Shown one piece after another: positions 22,621 to 36,315 of a DNA stretch of 64,000 nt (position 1 is its first letter; every line of letters begins with the position of its first letter). The stretch is from Episyrphus balteatus (taxonomy: Eukaryota > Arthropoda > Insecta > Diptera > Syrphidae). Where the stretch lies: positions 54,450,094 through 54,514,093 of the forward strand of contig NC_079136.1 in NCBI RefSeq assembly GCF_945859705.1, in the 5' to 3' direction. The notes below the pieces were generated by a model. It ran no database searches. It was not told the origin of the DNA and was given only the letters and a program-made list of their open reading frames with translations. Both the position numbers and the translations under genes were made by a program.

Positions 22621-24688
22621 AATTTAGAGCGTATAGGTTGAGTCCAAACAAGAATATAATTTATGAGACGGGGTTTCTATTCTCCCTTGTTTAGCCGGGA
22701 GGGACAATTTTCTAAGAAATTGGCTTAGTTTAAAAAAAAAAAATTATAAAAATCAAAGGTTACACCAACAATAACGTGCTGTATCTTTTTTTTAAGAAAA
22801 AAAAACTATGTCTTTTGATATTTTTTTAAATAAAGCTGTTTAATGGACTTGTTTTTGGAAAAAAAACACGCTTTTATGTGTCATTTAATAATTTCTTTTA
22901 TAAAAGCATACTATGTAATTGTATTTTGATAAAAAAAAAACTCTTTTTTCTATAAAAAATACATACATTAAAACAAAAAAACAATTTTATTTTATTTTAA
23001 AATTTGATTTTTTTTACATTTTTTTATAAAATTGATGAAAAATTATTCCATTTAAATTTGATATAAAAACATTTTAAAAGTCGTTCATTTATTTATTTTT
23101 TATTTTTTATGAAAAAAAAAACTGTAATCTTTTTTAATACAAAATTTTATCCTGGAAAGTATAAATAATTGTCCTTGAATTTTACTTTAAAACTTTTTCC
23201 CTATAATTCTCTCTTTCAAAGTATTACGTAATAAATTCAACTTTTTCATAATTGCATTTTTCAATACAATTCAGCTGTCGAGAGATCATTCATGTCAAAA
23301 TAGAAAGACTTCTGTTCTGCAAAATCAAAATGTTTGATAAGTTTGCATAACAACTAGTCAACAATTATTTCTCAGTATTTCAATCTAATTTAAATCATTT
23401 TCCAAAAGTATAATAATTTTGTTTAAAAAAGAAAAACAGTACCATTCTAACTTAAACATTCACTTAAATATCTTAAACAAATTTCACAGACAGTTAAAAT
23501 GTTAACATGAACCTAGAGCAACACTGAAATAAAAAAAAAAAAAAAAAAAAAAAAACAGAAAAATAAATTAAGAAATGTGTAGCTATAGATGCTTTTTCTA
23601 CAAAAGAAATAACATTTTTTTATGCAAATTTAAGGATTTTTGGAATTTCATTACAATCAAAAAAAAAAAACCCAAACCTAAAATTCGAGAGAATAAGGAC
23701 AGAAAGACCAAAAGACACATTTCTTTGTGCTCAATTCGTCTGCCATTTATACAAAGAACCTTTTTTCCAACCACTACCTATTTCAACTTCAATTTTTTTT
23801 TTTCTGGAATAAAACTTCCCTTAGCCACACCATATATACTACATTCAGCAAACGAACATACGCATGGACGCACAAAATGCCTCGTGCAAGGATAACCGAA
23901 TGAAATTTAAATAAAAGTCCGATGGCAAAAGAATATTCTCAAAAACGTATATAAGATGGATACAAAAAAAGTTTGTTCACTCTCCAAAGAAAAGTAATCT
24001 AGGAAAATATGGATTTTGTAAAAAAAGAGTGCTAGGAATTATGTGTGGGTACCCTATTTAATTGTTTGGAAAGTTTTTCACTTTTTTTTTGTTGTATTTT
24101 TGTTGAAATTTAAAAAGGAAAAAAGGTCTTATTGCTTAAAAGGAAGTAAATACTTTGACTTAAAATTTACAATATGTTAGAATTTTTAACTTTAGTATAT
24201 TTGAAGCAGTCAAGTATAAGATGGCATTATGAATATTTTGTGTGGGATTTAAATTTAACGAATTCTGTCCCCTCTTTTAATTTGTGTATTTTAAGCCCTC
24301 AAGGCTTCAACTTTTTTAGTGGTTTGTGTTGTGTTAAGAAAATTTTATTTAAAGAGAATATAATATTTTTCACATAAAAATTATTTAAATGGCCTTAATT
24401 TTTCTTTTATAAAACTTCTTTAACTTGATGATTTTATGATTCCTTGAGGATATTTTTGGTCATTACATTGAAATTGAACCTTAAAATATTTTTTAGACCT
24501 CAACTCATTCAATGAAAAAAAAAAAATATTTTGATAATAAAATAAAATAATACAATAATCGATCCGGACTTAACGTTTGAGATATAGAGATGAAATAAGA
24601 AGTATTTTACTTTGTATAATGGTTCAAAACTTCATAGAAGCTCTGAGTTTGAGCTCACCAAATCAATTTTTCAAATTATAAGTTCAAG
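22621..24688. other. AT-rich spacer, poly-A tracts
   Basis: A run of about 26 A residues lies near 23530-23555. No gene is supported; the 106-codon plus frame at 23575-23895 is low-complexity and unsupported. Confidence 0.55.
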
Positions 24689-27600
24689 CGGTCACTGTGG
24701 CGTATGTGTAATATAAAAAAAATTGTCAGTTTCACGAAATCGATCCCTCTTTTCAAAACTGTTTTTTAAAGCAGTCTGATCAATGCCTAATTTTGTCCTT
24801 CGAGGTGATTTATCTAAATTTTTGTGCATGTTGTTTGGATATTAAGTCTTACAAAAACCGAAAAAGAGCTCGATCAACCATTTTGAGTTATTTCATTCGT
24901 CAAGCAACTTTCAGTATTTTGACATACCAGTACATTTTAGGAAAAAAAAATTGATAAGGTTAGAACGTAAATTCAATCTGTTGAGATCAAAATTACGTTG
25001 TCAGTATTCTTCAATTAATCAATTTTGACGAAACTGAAAATATTTAAAAAGCAATATCTTGCAAACTTTTAGTCCCACAGAGATGGTTTTATACTATAAG
25101 TACTGAAAATTTTATTAGCTTTAATGCCAAGATTCACCAGTTTTTCCAAAAATAAGTCCAAATGAGTTACAAAAAGATTGTAATACATAAATGGGGTATT
25201 TTTTTGACATTTTTTGCATTATCATAAACAACTTTTCAAAAAATCAGATCAACCGCATTTGACTCACAGTTTTGATCTATAAGGTAATCTACTATAAGGT
25301 ATTACTAAGTTGTCAAAAAAAAAACTAACTTCTTAGAAAAATCTTCATTCCACAAGTAGTATGAACAAGGAAATTTATCATCATATAAAATAATAGAATT
25401 TACCAAGTTTCTTGGCAACAGAAGGCTACATGTTGTCTGATATCATTTTTTAACTAGATGAAAACGCCACAAAGACCCAAAAGATATTTTTTGTCCAATA
25501 TTGCGTCAAAAATCAGAAATTTCAGACGATGCCAACAACGTGGTCAGCACAAGGCTTGAGTTCAATCTGACTGCGAGTCTGTTAACAATTTTGAAGCAAT
25601 TGTAAGGGCTGTATGAAAATTAGAACTTCAAGAGTGATGAGCTTTTGGATTGTACTAAATCCTTATTCCAAAACTGGCAGAATTGTTCAACTTTTTTTCC
25701 TTGATTTTTGATTTTATCGTCAACTACACTAGTACAAAAAATTAGGGGAACAAAAAAAATTGTGATTTTCGATAGGCTGTATCTCAGTAAAAAATGATCG
25801 TATTATGACAAAAAAAACATGTGAAAGCTACATTGCTCTAGTTTAAGAATTTTAAAACTAAATATTTTACTTCTATTTTATTTCTAATGGAAAAATAGCT
25901 GGAACTGTCCAAATACCAACATTATCCAAATTTTTTTTTGTTTTTACTTTTCTCTCGAAAAAGTGGGAACATTTTTTGTGATAAAACGATTAATATTTTC
26001 GGAAAGACTATTAATTTTGCATCAAGATTCTTTTTGTTTCAAAATTCTATGATTTTTTTTAGACTGCAATATCAGTCATCAAACAGAAACCATACTTTTG
26101 ATTTCGACTATCAATATCTCAACAAGGGATCTTTTTACAGAAAATTTAAGGATAAATTTGAAAATTTCATTTAATTCTGTACAAATAAATTAAGTTTACT
26201 TTGTTTAAAAAAAAAATGTTTTCTTACATTTTAGATCAATTTAGAAAAGCTATCAAAATAAGCCATTTTACGGTTTTTTAGAAAACGCTATTTTATAACT
26301 ACGGGTCATAAGACTTAACTGAAGATTAATTGAGATGAAAAAAACCACCACATTTTTGCAGCTGTAAATGACTTACTTCTAAGTTCTAATCACTTTTGTA
26401 TAAGCAAAATCAGATTCTTTTGAATTTGAAAAAATTTTAGATATAAAAAAAATTTTTCATACCGTTTTTGGAGTTTTTTTCCTTTTTTTTTTTTTGAAAA
26501 CTTTTGATTTTCTTTGGTTTATCTAAAATTTAAACGGTATTTATTAAAATGTTTAAATAAACTCAAAAGAATCTGATTTTGCTCATAAAATTACAATTTA
26601 TTGCAATTGAATACACCTACATACATTTTTTAAATACAAGTTTTCTTATTTGTTAATAGTTTTTTTTTGCATTCCATTATTTGTCTGTAAAATTAATTTA
26701 ATTGACATAAATTTCCTGAAAGCCCGAAATCAATTTTATTTCTTTGACATAAAAACCATCAACTCAATAATGTCTTACCCTATTGAAAAAGTTGACGAAA
26801 AAACAAACACATACAAAAAAAAGCACACAGTTTGTTGTCCTCATTAACATTTCTTTGGCCCGCCATCGTCGTCGTTGCCACAAAAAAACTTAAATTTGAT
26901 TAAAAATTCACACTCATCCTTCACACAAACCACCCATCATCCCTATTCAACATGTTGATGGTTTTAACCACAAAAAATAAAAATAGTTTAAAAAAAAGGA
27001 CCAAACTCCTGAGAACAAAAACACAGAACACATCCTTCTGATATTCTCAGAGAGAAAGACAAAACACAAAAAAAAAAAATAAATAAAAAGAACAACATGT
27101 TTCGCGTTTCGATTAAACTCAAAAGAAAAAATATATACACAAAACAACAAGACAGTGAGTGAAGAGATAAAAGAAACAATTTGCCATTAACAGGATTAAA
27201 ATCCAAAATAAAATGAAAACACATTAAAAAGAAAAAGTAAAAAAAAAAAAAAGAAGAGGAATAAAAACATCACAACAAAAACTATAGAAAATAAAATGTT
27301 AAGAGGATGATGAAACAATCGCCTCAGAGAGTCCTTGCTTGCTGTGATGTTCATTGTTCTGAAAAACGAATTACTTAAAGCTGTAATGATTAAATTGTCC
27401 CTGGATGATTATATTTACACACACACACAAACAGACAGTTTTTAGTAGATTCCTATAGACAAAATAAGTGCACAAGGAAAGGAGAGGATGAATTGAAATA
27501 CCCTCACAACTCATACTTTGCAAATGACTCCATTTTATTTTTCGGGAGTACTCCAACGACTCGCACTTGCTTATTTCCTTTGTTTCCGGTGCGTGTTACT

Positions 27601-28312
27601 GGCTGTGTGTGTATCTGCACAAGGAAATTGCAAAATGATGTTTTTGAATGATTTCCCTTCTCACATGATAAAGAGAGCATTCTCTATTTCAGTATCTCAT
27701 GGTTAATGCTTTCGAATTTCGCGACAGTGTAAGAGCAATAAGAGCAATTTTTCTTATCCGCTTCTTGTTTGCCTACAGTGGTTCATTTTGTTAATATTGT
27801 TTAGTGAATTTTATTTTTAACGGTGCTGTTAAAAAAAAAAACCACAAAACTGAACCAATTTTTTAAGTTCGGTTCTGGAAGTTTTATTTCGTGGGAAGTG
27901 AATTCAGTCAACAAATGCAAGTAAATTTGCATACAAAATAATTTTTATTTTGTGTACCAATCTTCATCGAATTTTCTTGTCAATATTTTGGTAAGAGAAG
28001 TTTCTACTCTTCAAGCGTATTTTGTGTTTGTATACATTTTTGTGTCTTTTGAATTTTCAGATACGTTGGATTGTAAAACTTTTTTGTAAGGCTAGTATAA
28101 AACTCAATATAATTTGTGAAAAGGGTTATTGCCTCTGTCGTTATTAGTGCCATACTAAGTAAGACAATTTTGCAGATCACAACCTACTAATGATATTGTA
28201 CTTCAACTCAAGCCTGGCACTTGAAAGTTCACATGAGCCGTCAAAACATGGTCCACATATGTAGTTTTATTGCTTTGCTTAGAAAAATGTTACACATACG
28301 CCACAGTGACCG
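24689..28312. mobile_element. Possible 3.6-kb inverted-repeat element (tentative)
   Basis: CGGTCACTGTGGCGTATGTG followed by TAA (24689-24711) recurs as its exact complement ending at 28312, so the two copies face inward like termini. Flanks TTCAAG (left) and TTTAAG (right) are only a partial match. The interior is AT-rich with no transposase, and similar single copies occur at 15019 and 31661. The two ends may instead belong to separate element copies. Confidence 0.3.
26403..26583. repeat. 21-bp perfect inverted repeat around 139 bp
   Basis: AGCAAAATCAGATTCTTTTG (26403-26422, pairing one base further) is perfectly mirrored at 26563-26583. Just left of it, GCAGCTGTAAATGACTTACT (26359-26378) recurs at about 63940, marking a dispersed repeat (family D). 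Confidence 0.8.
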
Positions 28313-28820
28313 TTTAAGTTGTGTATTGTTTATTATTGCTATTTATTAATGTAGTTGAAACTTACGTCTTCCTTATAATGTAAGTACTTCACAAACGGAT
28401 AATATGCATATTTGAACTTTAAAATTAAATTTAAGTCAAAATATAATACTCTGCCATAAGCTATTTTAAACTCAATTTTGTGTATTTTCGAGAATTTTTC
28501 GTTCAATGTTTTCGTTTGATGTCAACTGGTAAAAGATTCATAAGTAAGGTTTTTGATAATGAGCATTCAATTTTGTATTAAAAAGGAAAATGTAATTCAA
28601 TTTGTCCTTCTTTTCTTTCACATATTACTATGAAGTCCCAAAAACAAATAATTTTCAATGAAATTTCTATTTTATTGTTTAATACAAAATAAATAGATAT
28701 TTTTATATATGTAAATATAAAATAAAAATATATTAAAAATTTTTTTCATATTTGTATATTATGATTTTATTTTAATTTAAAAAATTTAATTTTTCACAAC
28801 ATTTTATTATATTCATCATC

Positions 28821-28865
28821 GTTGGGTTGCCAAGAATATTTCCAAAACATTTTTGGCAACCCAAC
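28821..28865. repeat. Short perfect hairpin
   Basis: GTTGGGTTGCCAA (28821-28833) pairs perfectly with TTGGCAACCCAAC (28853-28865) across a 19-nt loop. The high-GC stem stands out from its AT-rich surroundings. It could be the relic of a very small inverted-repeat element. Confidence 0.85.
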
Positions 28866-29274
28866 AACCAAAGTCGCAGAATTGAGCCCAAAGTTGTTTT
28901 TTTTTTTAAACGAAAAGCGTCGCAATACAAAAAAATTAATGGTGATTATTTTTCTACGCCAAAAATACATAAAAACTCCGTTTTTGACTTGTAAATATTC
29001 AAGTATTTCAAAAAACGCGACCGTCTTTTTTTTACTTAATTTTTCACTTTATTTTGTTTCAAAATTTGAATACAAAGAATAATGATAAAAAATATCTATG
29101 TGTAAATAAAATCGGTCCTGCCTTCAACGAAATATATGTAAATAACCAAAATAACAGTTTTCACAAAAATCCGAAACGAATTTTTTCAGAAAAAATAAAA
29201 ATGCAGTTTTGTTTCAATAGTTTAAATCATTACTCACACGAAATTTAACCGAAATCGGTAAGTAATCGTAATCG

Positions 29275-29540
29275 AAACAATCGTACAAGTTCAAAGTAAG
29301 ATATTAAAAAATAACTTTCCGAATTACTAAAAAAATATCTGTACCACATTTAAAGAAAATCTGTCTACCTGTTCAAGCTACAGCTGTATGTATAGATAGA
29401 CACACCGACGACGCAAAGACCGACGACTGACCCACTTCTTTGGACTTCTCCATCATCAAAATGTTACTTTTGATTGAAACCTCGAATTTTTATTTGGCAC
29501 GAAACCAATACTTGCTCTATAGAGCAAGTCAAATAAAACA
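29275..29540 (-). repeat. Dispersed repeat family B, copy 1
   Basis: On the minus strand this matches 55840-56120: GCAAGTATTGGTTTCGTG, an AATTT..GAGGTTT block, GATGATGGAGAAG, and a GC-rich patch derived from GTCGGTC/GCGTC units. The left edge carries a palindrome, CTTGCTCTATAGAGCAAG (29513-29530). No coding potential is seen. Confidence 0.8.
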
Positions 29541-29589
29541 ATTTCTGCATCAAAAAAATCAATACAAAATGTGTACAAGTGTGCATAGA

Positions 29590-29765
29590 ATATTTTTTTT
29601 TTAAATCCCGTTTTTCGAAAATCCCGAAAAAAAAGTTTTAAAATCCCGTCTTCTAAAATACCAATTTTTGAAATCCCGTGTTCTGAAATCCCGCTTATTT
29701 AAAATTACGATCAATTATAATCCCGCATTTTAAAATCCCGTCAAATCCCGAAAATCCCGTTTTTT
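29590..29765. repeat. Word repeat AAATCCCG
   Basis: About a dozen copies of AAATCCCGT or AATCCCG are joined by short AT linkers, all in the same orientation. It resembles the AATTCTGTA element in style but has no inverted half that I can find. Confidence 0.8.
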
Positions 29766-32700
29766 TACAAAATACATGCTTAATTTATAAATAAAAAAAA
29801 TCATGATAAATAGACAAAAAATTAGTAAAACTGATTTTTTGCGTCGTAAAGCCCACAGAATATGTACCTTCAACACATTATGAAAACGGTATTTCTTTTA
29901 TAAAAACATAAAATTATTAAAACCTTTCACAAGTAAAAAAAAATCATTTATTTAAATATCAAAATTGTTGAAATTCATCCAAATATAAGTTGAAATATAT
30001 TTAAATGAAATTTCTGTTGATTGTGTAGTGTGTACTTAATTTAAAGTATTGTGATCATTTTACGTTATTTTAAATCTTTGGGATTATCACGATATACATA
30101 TACCTATTATATTTTTTGTTAAAGGTTTTAATTAAATGCGTTTAGAAAAATCTCTGATTTTTGAATTTGTTTTATTTTTTTATCATCCCGATTTTGCAAT
30201 CAAAACTAGTTGTTTTATTTTAAGAAATCGTGCGATTTTTTGTAATGTAAAATATCTTAATTTTTATGTAGAGCTAAAACTCAAAATGACCCACTGTACA
30301 CTTCCATCCGCAACCCATCCATCTCCAACAGCAGCAGGATGGCAAAAAGTAATTTGATTTAAAGCTTCGCAAAGCAAATCGGATACAGCCAGCACACACA
30401 CAATACAGAAAAAAAAAAGAAAAGAAACAAAAGCCAAAAGAAAAAGATGATAATTTGATGCTCAGAACTTTGTGATCTAAATGTTCCGAATCTATATCAT
30501 GTTCAGATACATTTATATACGAAGAACATATAGGTATCCTTAAGGATAATAAATATTTGTCTGTTGTTATTTTTTTTTATTTATTATTTCATTTCATTTG
30601 TTTTTTTTTTGTTCACAAAAAAAAAAAATAAAAGAAGAAGTTAGTCCTTAATCTGCATAATCCTTGATGTTTTTTTTTTTTTTTTTTGTCTTGTTTCATT
30701 TAAGCAATGACCCCGAAAAAATAAATTTTACTCAAAGTAAAAGATTGTTGGATATTAGTAGTCCCATTACGTTCGAAAAGTGTCATATACCTAAAATAAA
30801 AAAAAAAGAAAGTGGATAAAAGACAAATATCCATGGTATTTTTCTTTTTGACACATTTCTCCCATACTTCTTTCTAAATCTACATAAAAAAAATGTTTTA
30901 CATAAGAAACAGGACTACCTTTTGAAAAAAAAAATGGATTTTTTTTCTTGTGATTTGATCTTTATATAAGAGATTTTTTTTGTACCTATAAGATGAAATC
31001 ATGAAACCTAACTTGATGGGAAATGTTTTCAAACACAAAAAAAGGATATTTCTTGACGCGCGTGTTCAATTGATTGAAAACAAAAAATTTCGCTTCGTTG
31101 AGCAATTTTCTTTGAATATTTTTATATAATTTTTGTTTTTGAAAAAAAAGAACAAAATTTCCATTAAAATCCTATTAAATATTAAAGAAAAAAAAAATAA
31201 AGTTACAGTTGGTCAATGTGAGATGGATTTATAAATTATTCAAGAAGAAAATTATTAAAATTGCTATCAAGATTTTTGTAATTTTTTGTGATATCATGGT
31301 ATTCAAAAAAAAAAAAAAAAAAAAAAATAAGAACAAATTATATAGAAATAAGTGAAATTGCCTGGAATTTGGAAGAAGCAAAGCATGTCCAAAATAATAT
31401 TTTATAAAGCTGCCATGATAATTTAATTTTTAAAGACTAAAACACGAATTCACAATTTTGTATAATGGAAACATTTTTTTTTTAAGAATTCAATAGTATA
31501 ATTCGGAGAAAAGATACATATTTATTTAAGTCCTTAAAAAAATACACTCAACTGTTGAGTGTCTTTGGTTTGAATTTAATATAGAGTATAGCTCATTCAG
31601 CAACATTTTGTATAAAATGTTTAAGTAGCCCGTTACAGATATTCACTGAAAAAAATGTACCACATACGCCACAGTGACCGATTTAGACAAAATTTCAGAA
31701 AATAATTACTACTATTATTGATTACTATTATATCTTTTAAATTAATCGTTGAAATTAAAGTACGAGAAGTAAGTGTTTTCAGCAATCTGACTCCCCGTAA
31801 TTCTTAGAGCAGCTTAAAGTAAAAATTTTGTCAAAATAATTTCTGTGAAAAACTCGTCTTAAATTAATCCGCAGATTTCTTAACGATATTTGTACAAAAA
31901 CTTTTATCGTCGGATTTTCAAAAATAATTTTACATAATCTTACAATATTTACATATTTAAAAACAAAATAGTCCAATTATGTATGATTTTTAATAGTTTT
32001 GATTTTATAACGTTTAGATTTTTACCCAAACATCGACAAAAAGTTCTGATTATCTTCTCTTTAAAAAAAGTTTATACTTATCTGAGATTTTATTGAAAAA
32101 TGGTGGATTTAGAATTTTTCGACGAAAATATTTTGTTAATTTTTGATAAAAGTTTTATGAAGTTGAACATTTTTGTATTGTTAATCTTAATGAAAATTGA
32201 TAATTTTATTGATACGATTGGTTTGAAAAATTACTTTAATTTTTTTTATTATGTAGATATATTTTATTTTCAAAAAACAAAACCTTTTTTAAAATTTCAA
32301 AACAAAAGTTGGAAGTTTCTGATAAACACCATACATATTCCTAGATATAGAGGTATTCGAAAAAATTGATCATAAAGAAATTTAACTTTTCCTATTTTTA
32401 AATAATAGTTTTCCAATTTTCACAACAAAAATAAGGAAAGTGGTCTTAAACAAAAAAGGAAGTATTAAAGTTATCAAAACTTAAAAAATATTAAACCAAG
32501 TTTTATGACTAAAATTTTTTCTTAATTTTTTAGAAATTTTTAGACATTTTTTTTTTGACACAAAGTCAACTCGGAATTGGAATGAAAAAAAAAATTACTG
32601 GCTAAATTTTGGATTACTTATTGGTCAAACTAACAATTTTCAAGATAGTGTTAGCAAAAACCAATTTTGTAAACTTTGACCCCTTAAAACTAATCTAGGA

Positions 32701-33209
32701 GCACTCGAACGGGCAATTATAAGAGACACCTATGCAAAAATTCAGCCTGTAAATAATTGTTTCCATCAAAAATCAATTTTTTTTCTTACTCATTCTATAA
32801 ATGAGTAAGATTTTTGATTTTTTTTATTAAGATGCTATTGAGTAATTCCATGTGAAAAGAATAAAGGAAAAATACCTATGTCATAAAATCTTTTTGTGTC
32901 ATTTTTTACTGGTTCCTTAGCTCAAAATATTAACTTCTCCATTTAAATAATCCCCCAAAAATGATATTTAGGCCTTTCCAAAACCGTTATTAAAAATGAA
33001 ATTGATTCATTTTAAGCTGACCTATAATAGAAAAGGTGAAAAGCACGTTTTATTTTTTATCTAAAAACCCCATTTTTTAATTTTTTTTTTCAAAACTGTT
33101 TTTGAAGTAAAATTTTATGATCTTTTCAAAAAAAAGTATCCCGGTATGATTTTTGCACTTTTAAGCTATTTTTAAAAGTTTTTTGTTGTTGTTTTTCTAG
33201 GCATAATTA
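29766..33209. other. AT-rich spacer
   Basis: Long A and T runs are present (for example near 30670-30688 and 31306-31327). One inverted copy of the CGGTCACTGTGGCGTATGTG motif lies at 31661-31680, next to TTCACTGAAAAAAATG. No gene is supported. Confidence 0.55.
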
Positions 33210-34027
33210 GTATTTGGGTTATATATTGAGTAATAAATGACTGATCTGAACAAAAAAACCAGTACCTGAAAGCTGAATAAATATGTAAGAAACACTAGAA
33301 TAACTTTTCTCGGCAGCTCCAGATGTTTAAGTGCAATGTATTAAAATAATTTAAAAAAATCGATTTTTTAAAGGAAATTTTTGACAAAAAAAGTTCTTAC
33401 TGAGGTAAAAAATCAAAATCTTTCGAATCCTTATACAAATTGTGTATGTGTAGTACACTGTCTGGCAAAAATAATAAGATACTTTTCTTCAAAATCGGTG
33501 GATAAGTTATAAAGATAAGACCATTTATGTAACGATCAAATTTTCGACTCTTTTTACTACTTTTTTTTGTTTTTGTCTATAACTTGAAATACAAGCAGAA
33601 TTTGAAAATTTTTATTATGTAATTTTTTGTAGATAATTAAATTTCCTATCGATACGTATCCTTTTAAAATATTTTAAAATTCAAATATTGCAAAAAACTT
33701 AAGAAAAACTATTCAAAAAAGAGAAAAAATCGACATTTTTAATGTTTCTACTAAATAGTCAATTTTTATCCTTTAAGTATTTATGGATATTGAACATATA
33801 ACGGAAAAAAGAAGAAACTTTAATTTTCATAAAAAATTGGATAAAATATCAAATTTCAAAATCTACTGTTTTTGGTCTTTTTGAACCATACTTTTCTTTA
33901 TTTTTGATTTTTTACCTCAGTACGAACTTTTTTTGTCAAAAATTTCCTTTAAAAAATCGATTTTTTAAAAATAATACATTGCACTTAAACTTCTGGAGTT
34001 GCCGAGCAAAGTTATTCTAGTGTTTCT
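33210..34027. repeat. Inverted repeat, arms about 127 bp, with dispersed family C at its left
   Basis: AGAAACACTAGAATAACTTT from 33288 through AAAAAATCGATTTTTTAAAG and on to 33421 returns inverted at about 33902-34027, ending AAAGTTATTCTAGTGTTTCT. The spacer is about 480 bp. The left flank and arm (33210-33540) also resemble 40440-40690, sharing TCTGAACAAAA, GAAAGTTGAATAAAT-like and GTGGATAAGTTATAA blocks, so this is part of a dispersed family. No open frame of note is present. Confidence 0.8.
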
Positions 34028-35589
34028 ACTTTTCTTTCATCAAAAGTAAAATCAAAAATTTTCTTTTGGAATTTTTATATTGGAGGTTATATAAAAATAA
34101 TGATCGAAACAAAATTCTCTGCAATTTTTAGGTACATTTTTTTTATCGACTTTTGACTTCTGAAAACTAGTTTGGCACTGAATAACACAAAAGTTTTAAA
34201 AAATTGTCTGTGTTTTTAAATTGTATTTTGAACTTAACTCGAAACCAGGACCAGGACCTCGGACTCAGATACAGAGCATCGAAATAGACAAATATTATAG
34301 GTGGTCTGGTACGTACACGTTACTTTTGGTACCTGAGTGTACCTACCTGTGTTTTTAATGTCATAGATTAGATAGCATTATTGAGTTTTGCAAATATACG
34401 TTTTAAAATTTTAAATTATCTTTTTTAAGAATTTCAATTTGATTCCCAAATTTGTTTTTAAATATTTTATGTATAATTTTTGTTCAAGTCTTCAAAATTC
34501 TAAGCTCCTTTTCGTAAACAAAACAGTGACAAAAAAAAACAAGGATTAAAATTCTATTTTTATTTTCACATCACGTTTCTTCGATTTATCTTTTTTCGTC
34601 ACTTTCACTCTAATCACGAACTCATTTACTGTCTTGAATTTTTAAGAGAATTTTCTTTTTCTTGTTGTCAATTTTCAAAGGATTAATTTAATGTATAACA
34701 TTATATCGTAATTTCAAATTTATATCCACGTTCTCATGTTCAAAAAGGATTAAATGAGAATTTCATATCTTAATCTTATAAATCTTTTAGAATATTCAAA
34801 AAAAAACATTTCAGCCTAATAAATGAACAAAAAAAAAAACATGTTCCTAGATCCCAAGGGCAAGATTGTATGAATAAATTTAAAAGCACGAATAAGTCAC
34901 ACGTTTTTGGTTCTTTTGATTAAAATTATTAGCATACAAAATTAAAAAAGAAAATTAAAAAAAAAACGTTTTTGGTTTTAAGTGGAAATAGACAACATCA
35001 ATGTTCCCACGAGAACGGAAATACATTTATAGCAGTTTAAAAATACTCTATTTTCATGAAGGTGAAAAACTTTGCATACATCAAGTTAAATGATAAAATA
35101 AAATAAAAAAGAATAGTACACATTTTAAACTAGTTAACGAAAAATTCAACATGAAAACCTTCTAATGCATTTACAAATTCAGTTTAAATATATATTTTTT
35201 GTGTTAAAAAAATAAAACAACAACTTTTCTAGTGAAATTGAATTAATTTTATTGATTACATTTCGTTTACAGGAGGAAATTCAAAATGTGGAAATGAAAT
35301 TTCTTTTTAAGTTTTTCATTTTATATTTATTTGTTTTTTTTTTTTTTTGTCAAAACCATTTAACCGGAAATTGAAAATAATAGAATCGGAAATTCTCAAA
35401 AAAAAAATAAACATTTAATAAAAATTTAAATTTAGATTGTCAATATAATTTGAAAATATTTTTGCTTCGTGGGTATTGAACATTGTGATATGAGCTTCAT
35501 GTTGTCACTGTTATATTTGCATAAGTGATGGCTTCTCTTTGGGGTTAAGGAAAAGCTTACGGTTATTCCAAATATCAAATAAAGGGCTA
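34028..35589. other. AT-rich spacer, nothing recognised
   Basis: There are poly-A and poly-T runs and no supported coding region, inverted repeat or tandem repeat. Confidence 0.55.
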
Positions 35590-36315
35590 TACGCTTTCGG
35601 ACGAAGAAAATTCCTTTTCCTAAATTTCGAAAGAATATTTCTTTGGCTAAATTTTGTACTAAAAATATTGTTTCTTTTCGCTAAGCTATGGACAAAGAGT
35701 ATTTTTTAATTTTTAGACAAATAATATTCTTTTCGCTTAATTTCGGACGAAGAATATTCTTTTCGCTAAATTTCGGACGTTCTTTTGACTGAATTTCAGA
35801 CGAGCAATATTCTTTTCGCTGAATATCGGACGTTATTTTGACTGAATTTTAGACGAGGAATATTCTTTTCGCTGAATTTTGGATGAAGAATAGTCTTTAC
35901 GCTGAGTTTCAGACAAGAAATATTCGTTTCGCTTAAGTTTGGATGAATAATATTCTTTTGGCTAAATTTCGGACGTTCTTTTAACTAAATTTCAGACGAA
36001 GAATATTCTTTTCGCTAAATATCGGACGAAGAATATTCTTTTGGCTAAATTTTGGACGTTCTTTTGACTGAATTTCAGACGAGGAATATTCTTTTCGCTG
36101 AATTTCGGGCGTTCTTTTAACTGAATTTCGGATGGTAAATATTCTTTTCGCTAAGTTTCAGGCAAGAAATATTCTTTTCGCTTAATTTAAGAAGAAGAAT
36201 ATTCTTTTCGCTTAAGTTTGGACGAATAATATTCTTTTCGCTAAATTTCGGACAAAGAACATTCCTTTGACTAAGTTTCGGAGTAATAAATATTACGAAT
36301 ATTCATTTTTGTTCT
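35590..36315. repeat. Degenerate minisatellite, unit about 31 bp
   Basis: The unit AAATTTCGGACGAAGAATAT plus TCTTTTCGCT is repeated about 20 times with variants (GGACGTTCTTTTGACTG, AGTTTCAGGCAAGAAATAT). Each unit carries the palindromic core GAATATTC. No coding frame persists through it. Confidence 0.9.

Noticed and set aside
35590..36315. CRISPR-like array
   Set aside because: Units are contiguous and degenerate with no distinct spacers, in an insect-like genome; it is a minisatellite. The same applies to the other tandem arrays in the window.
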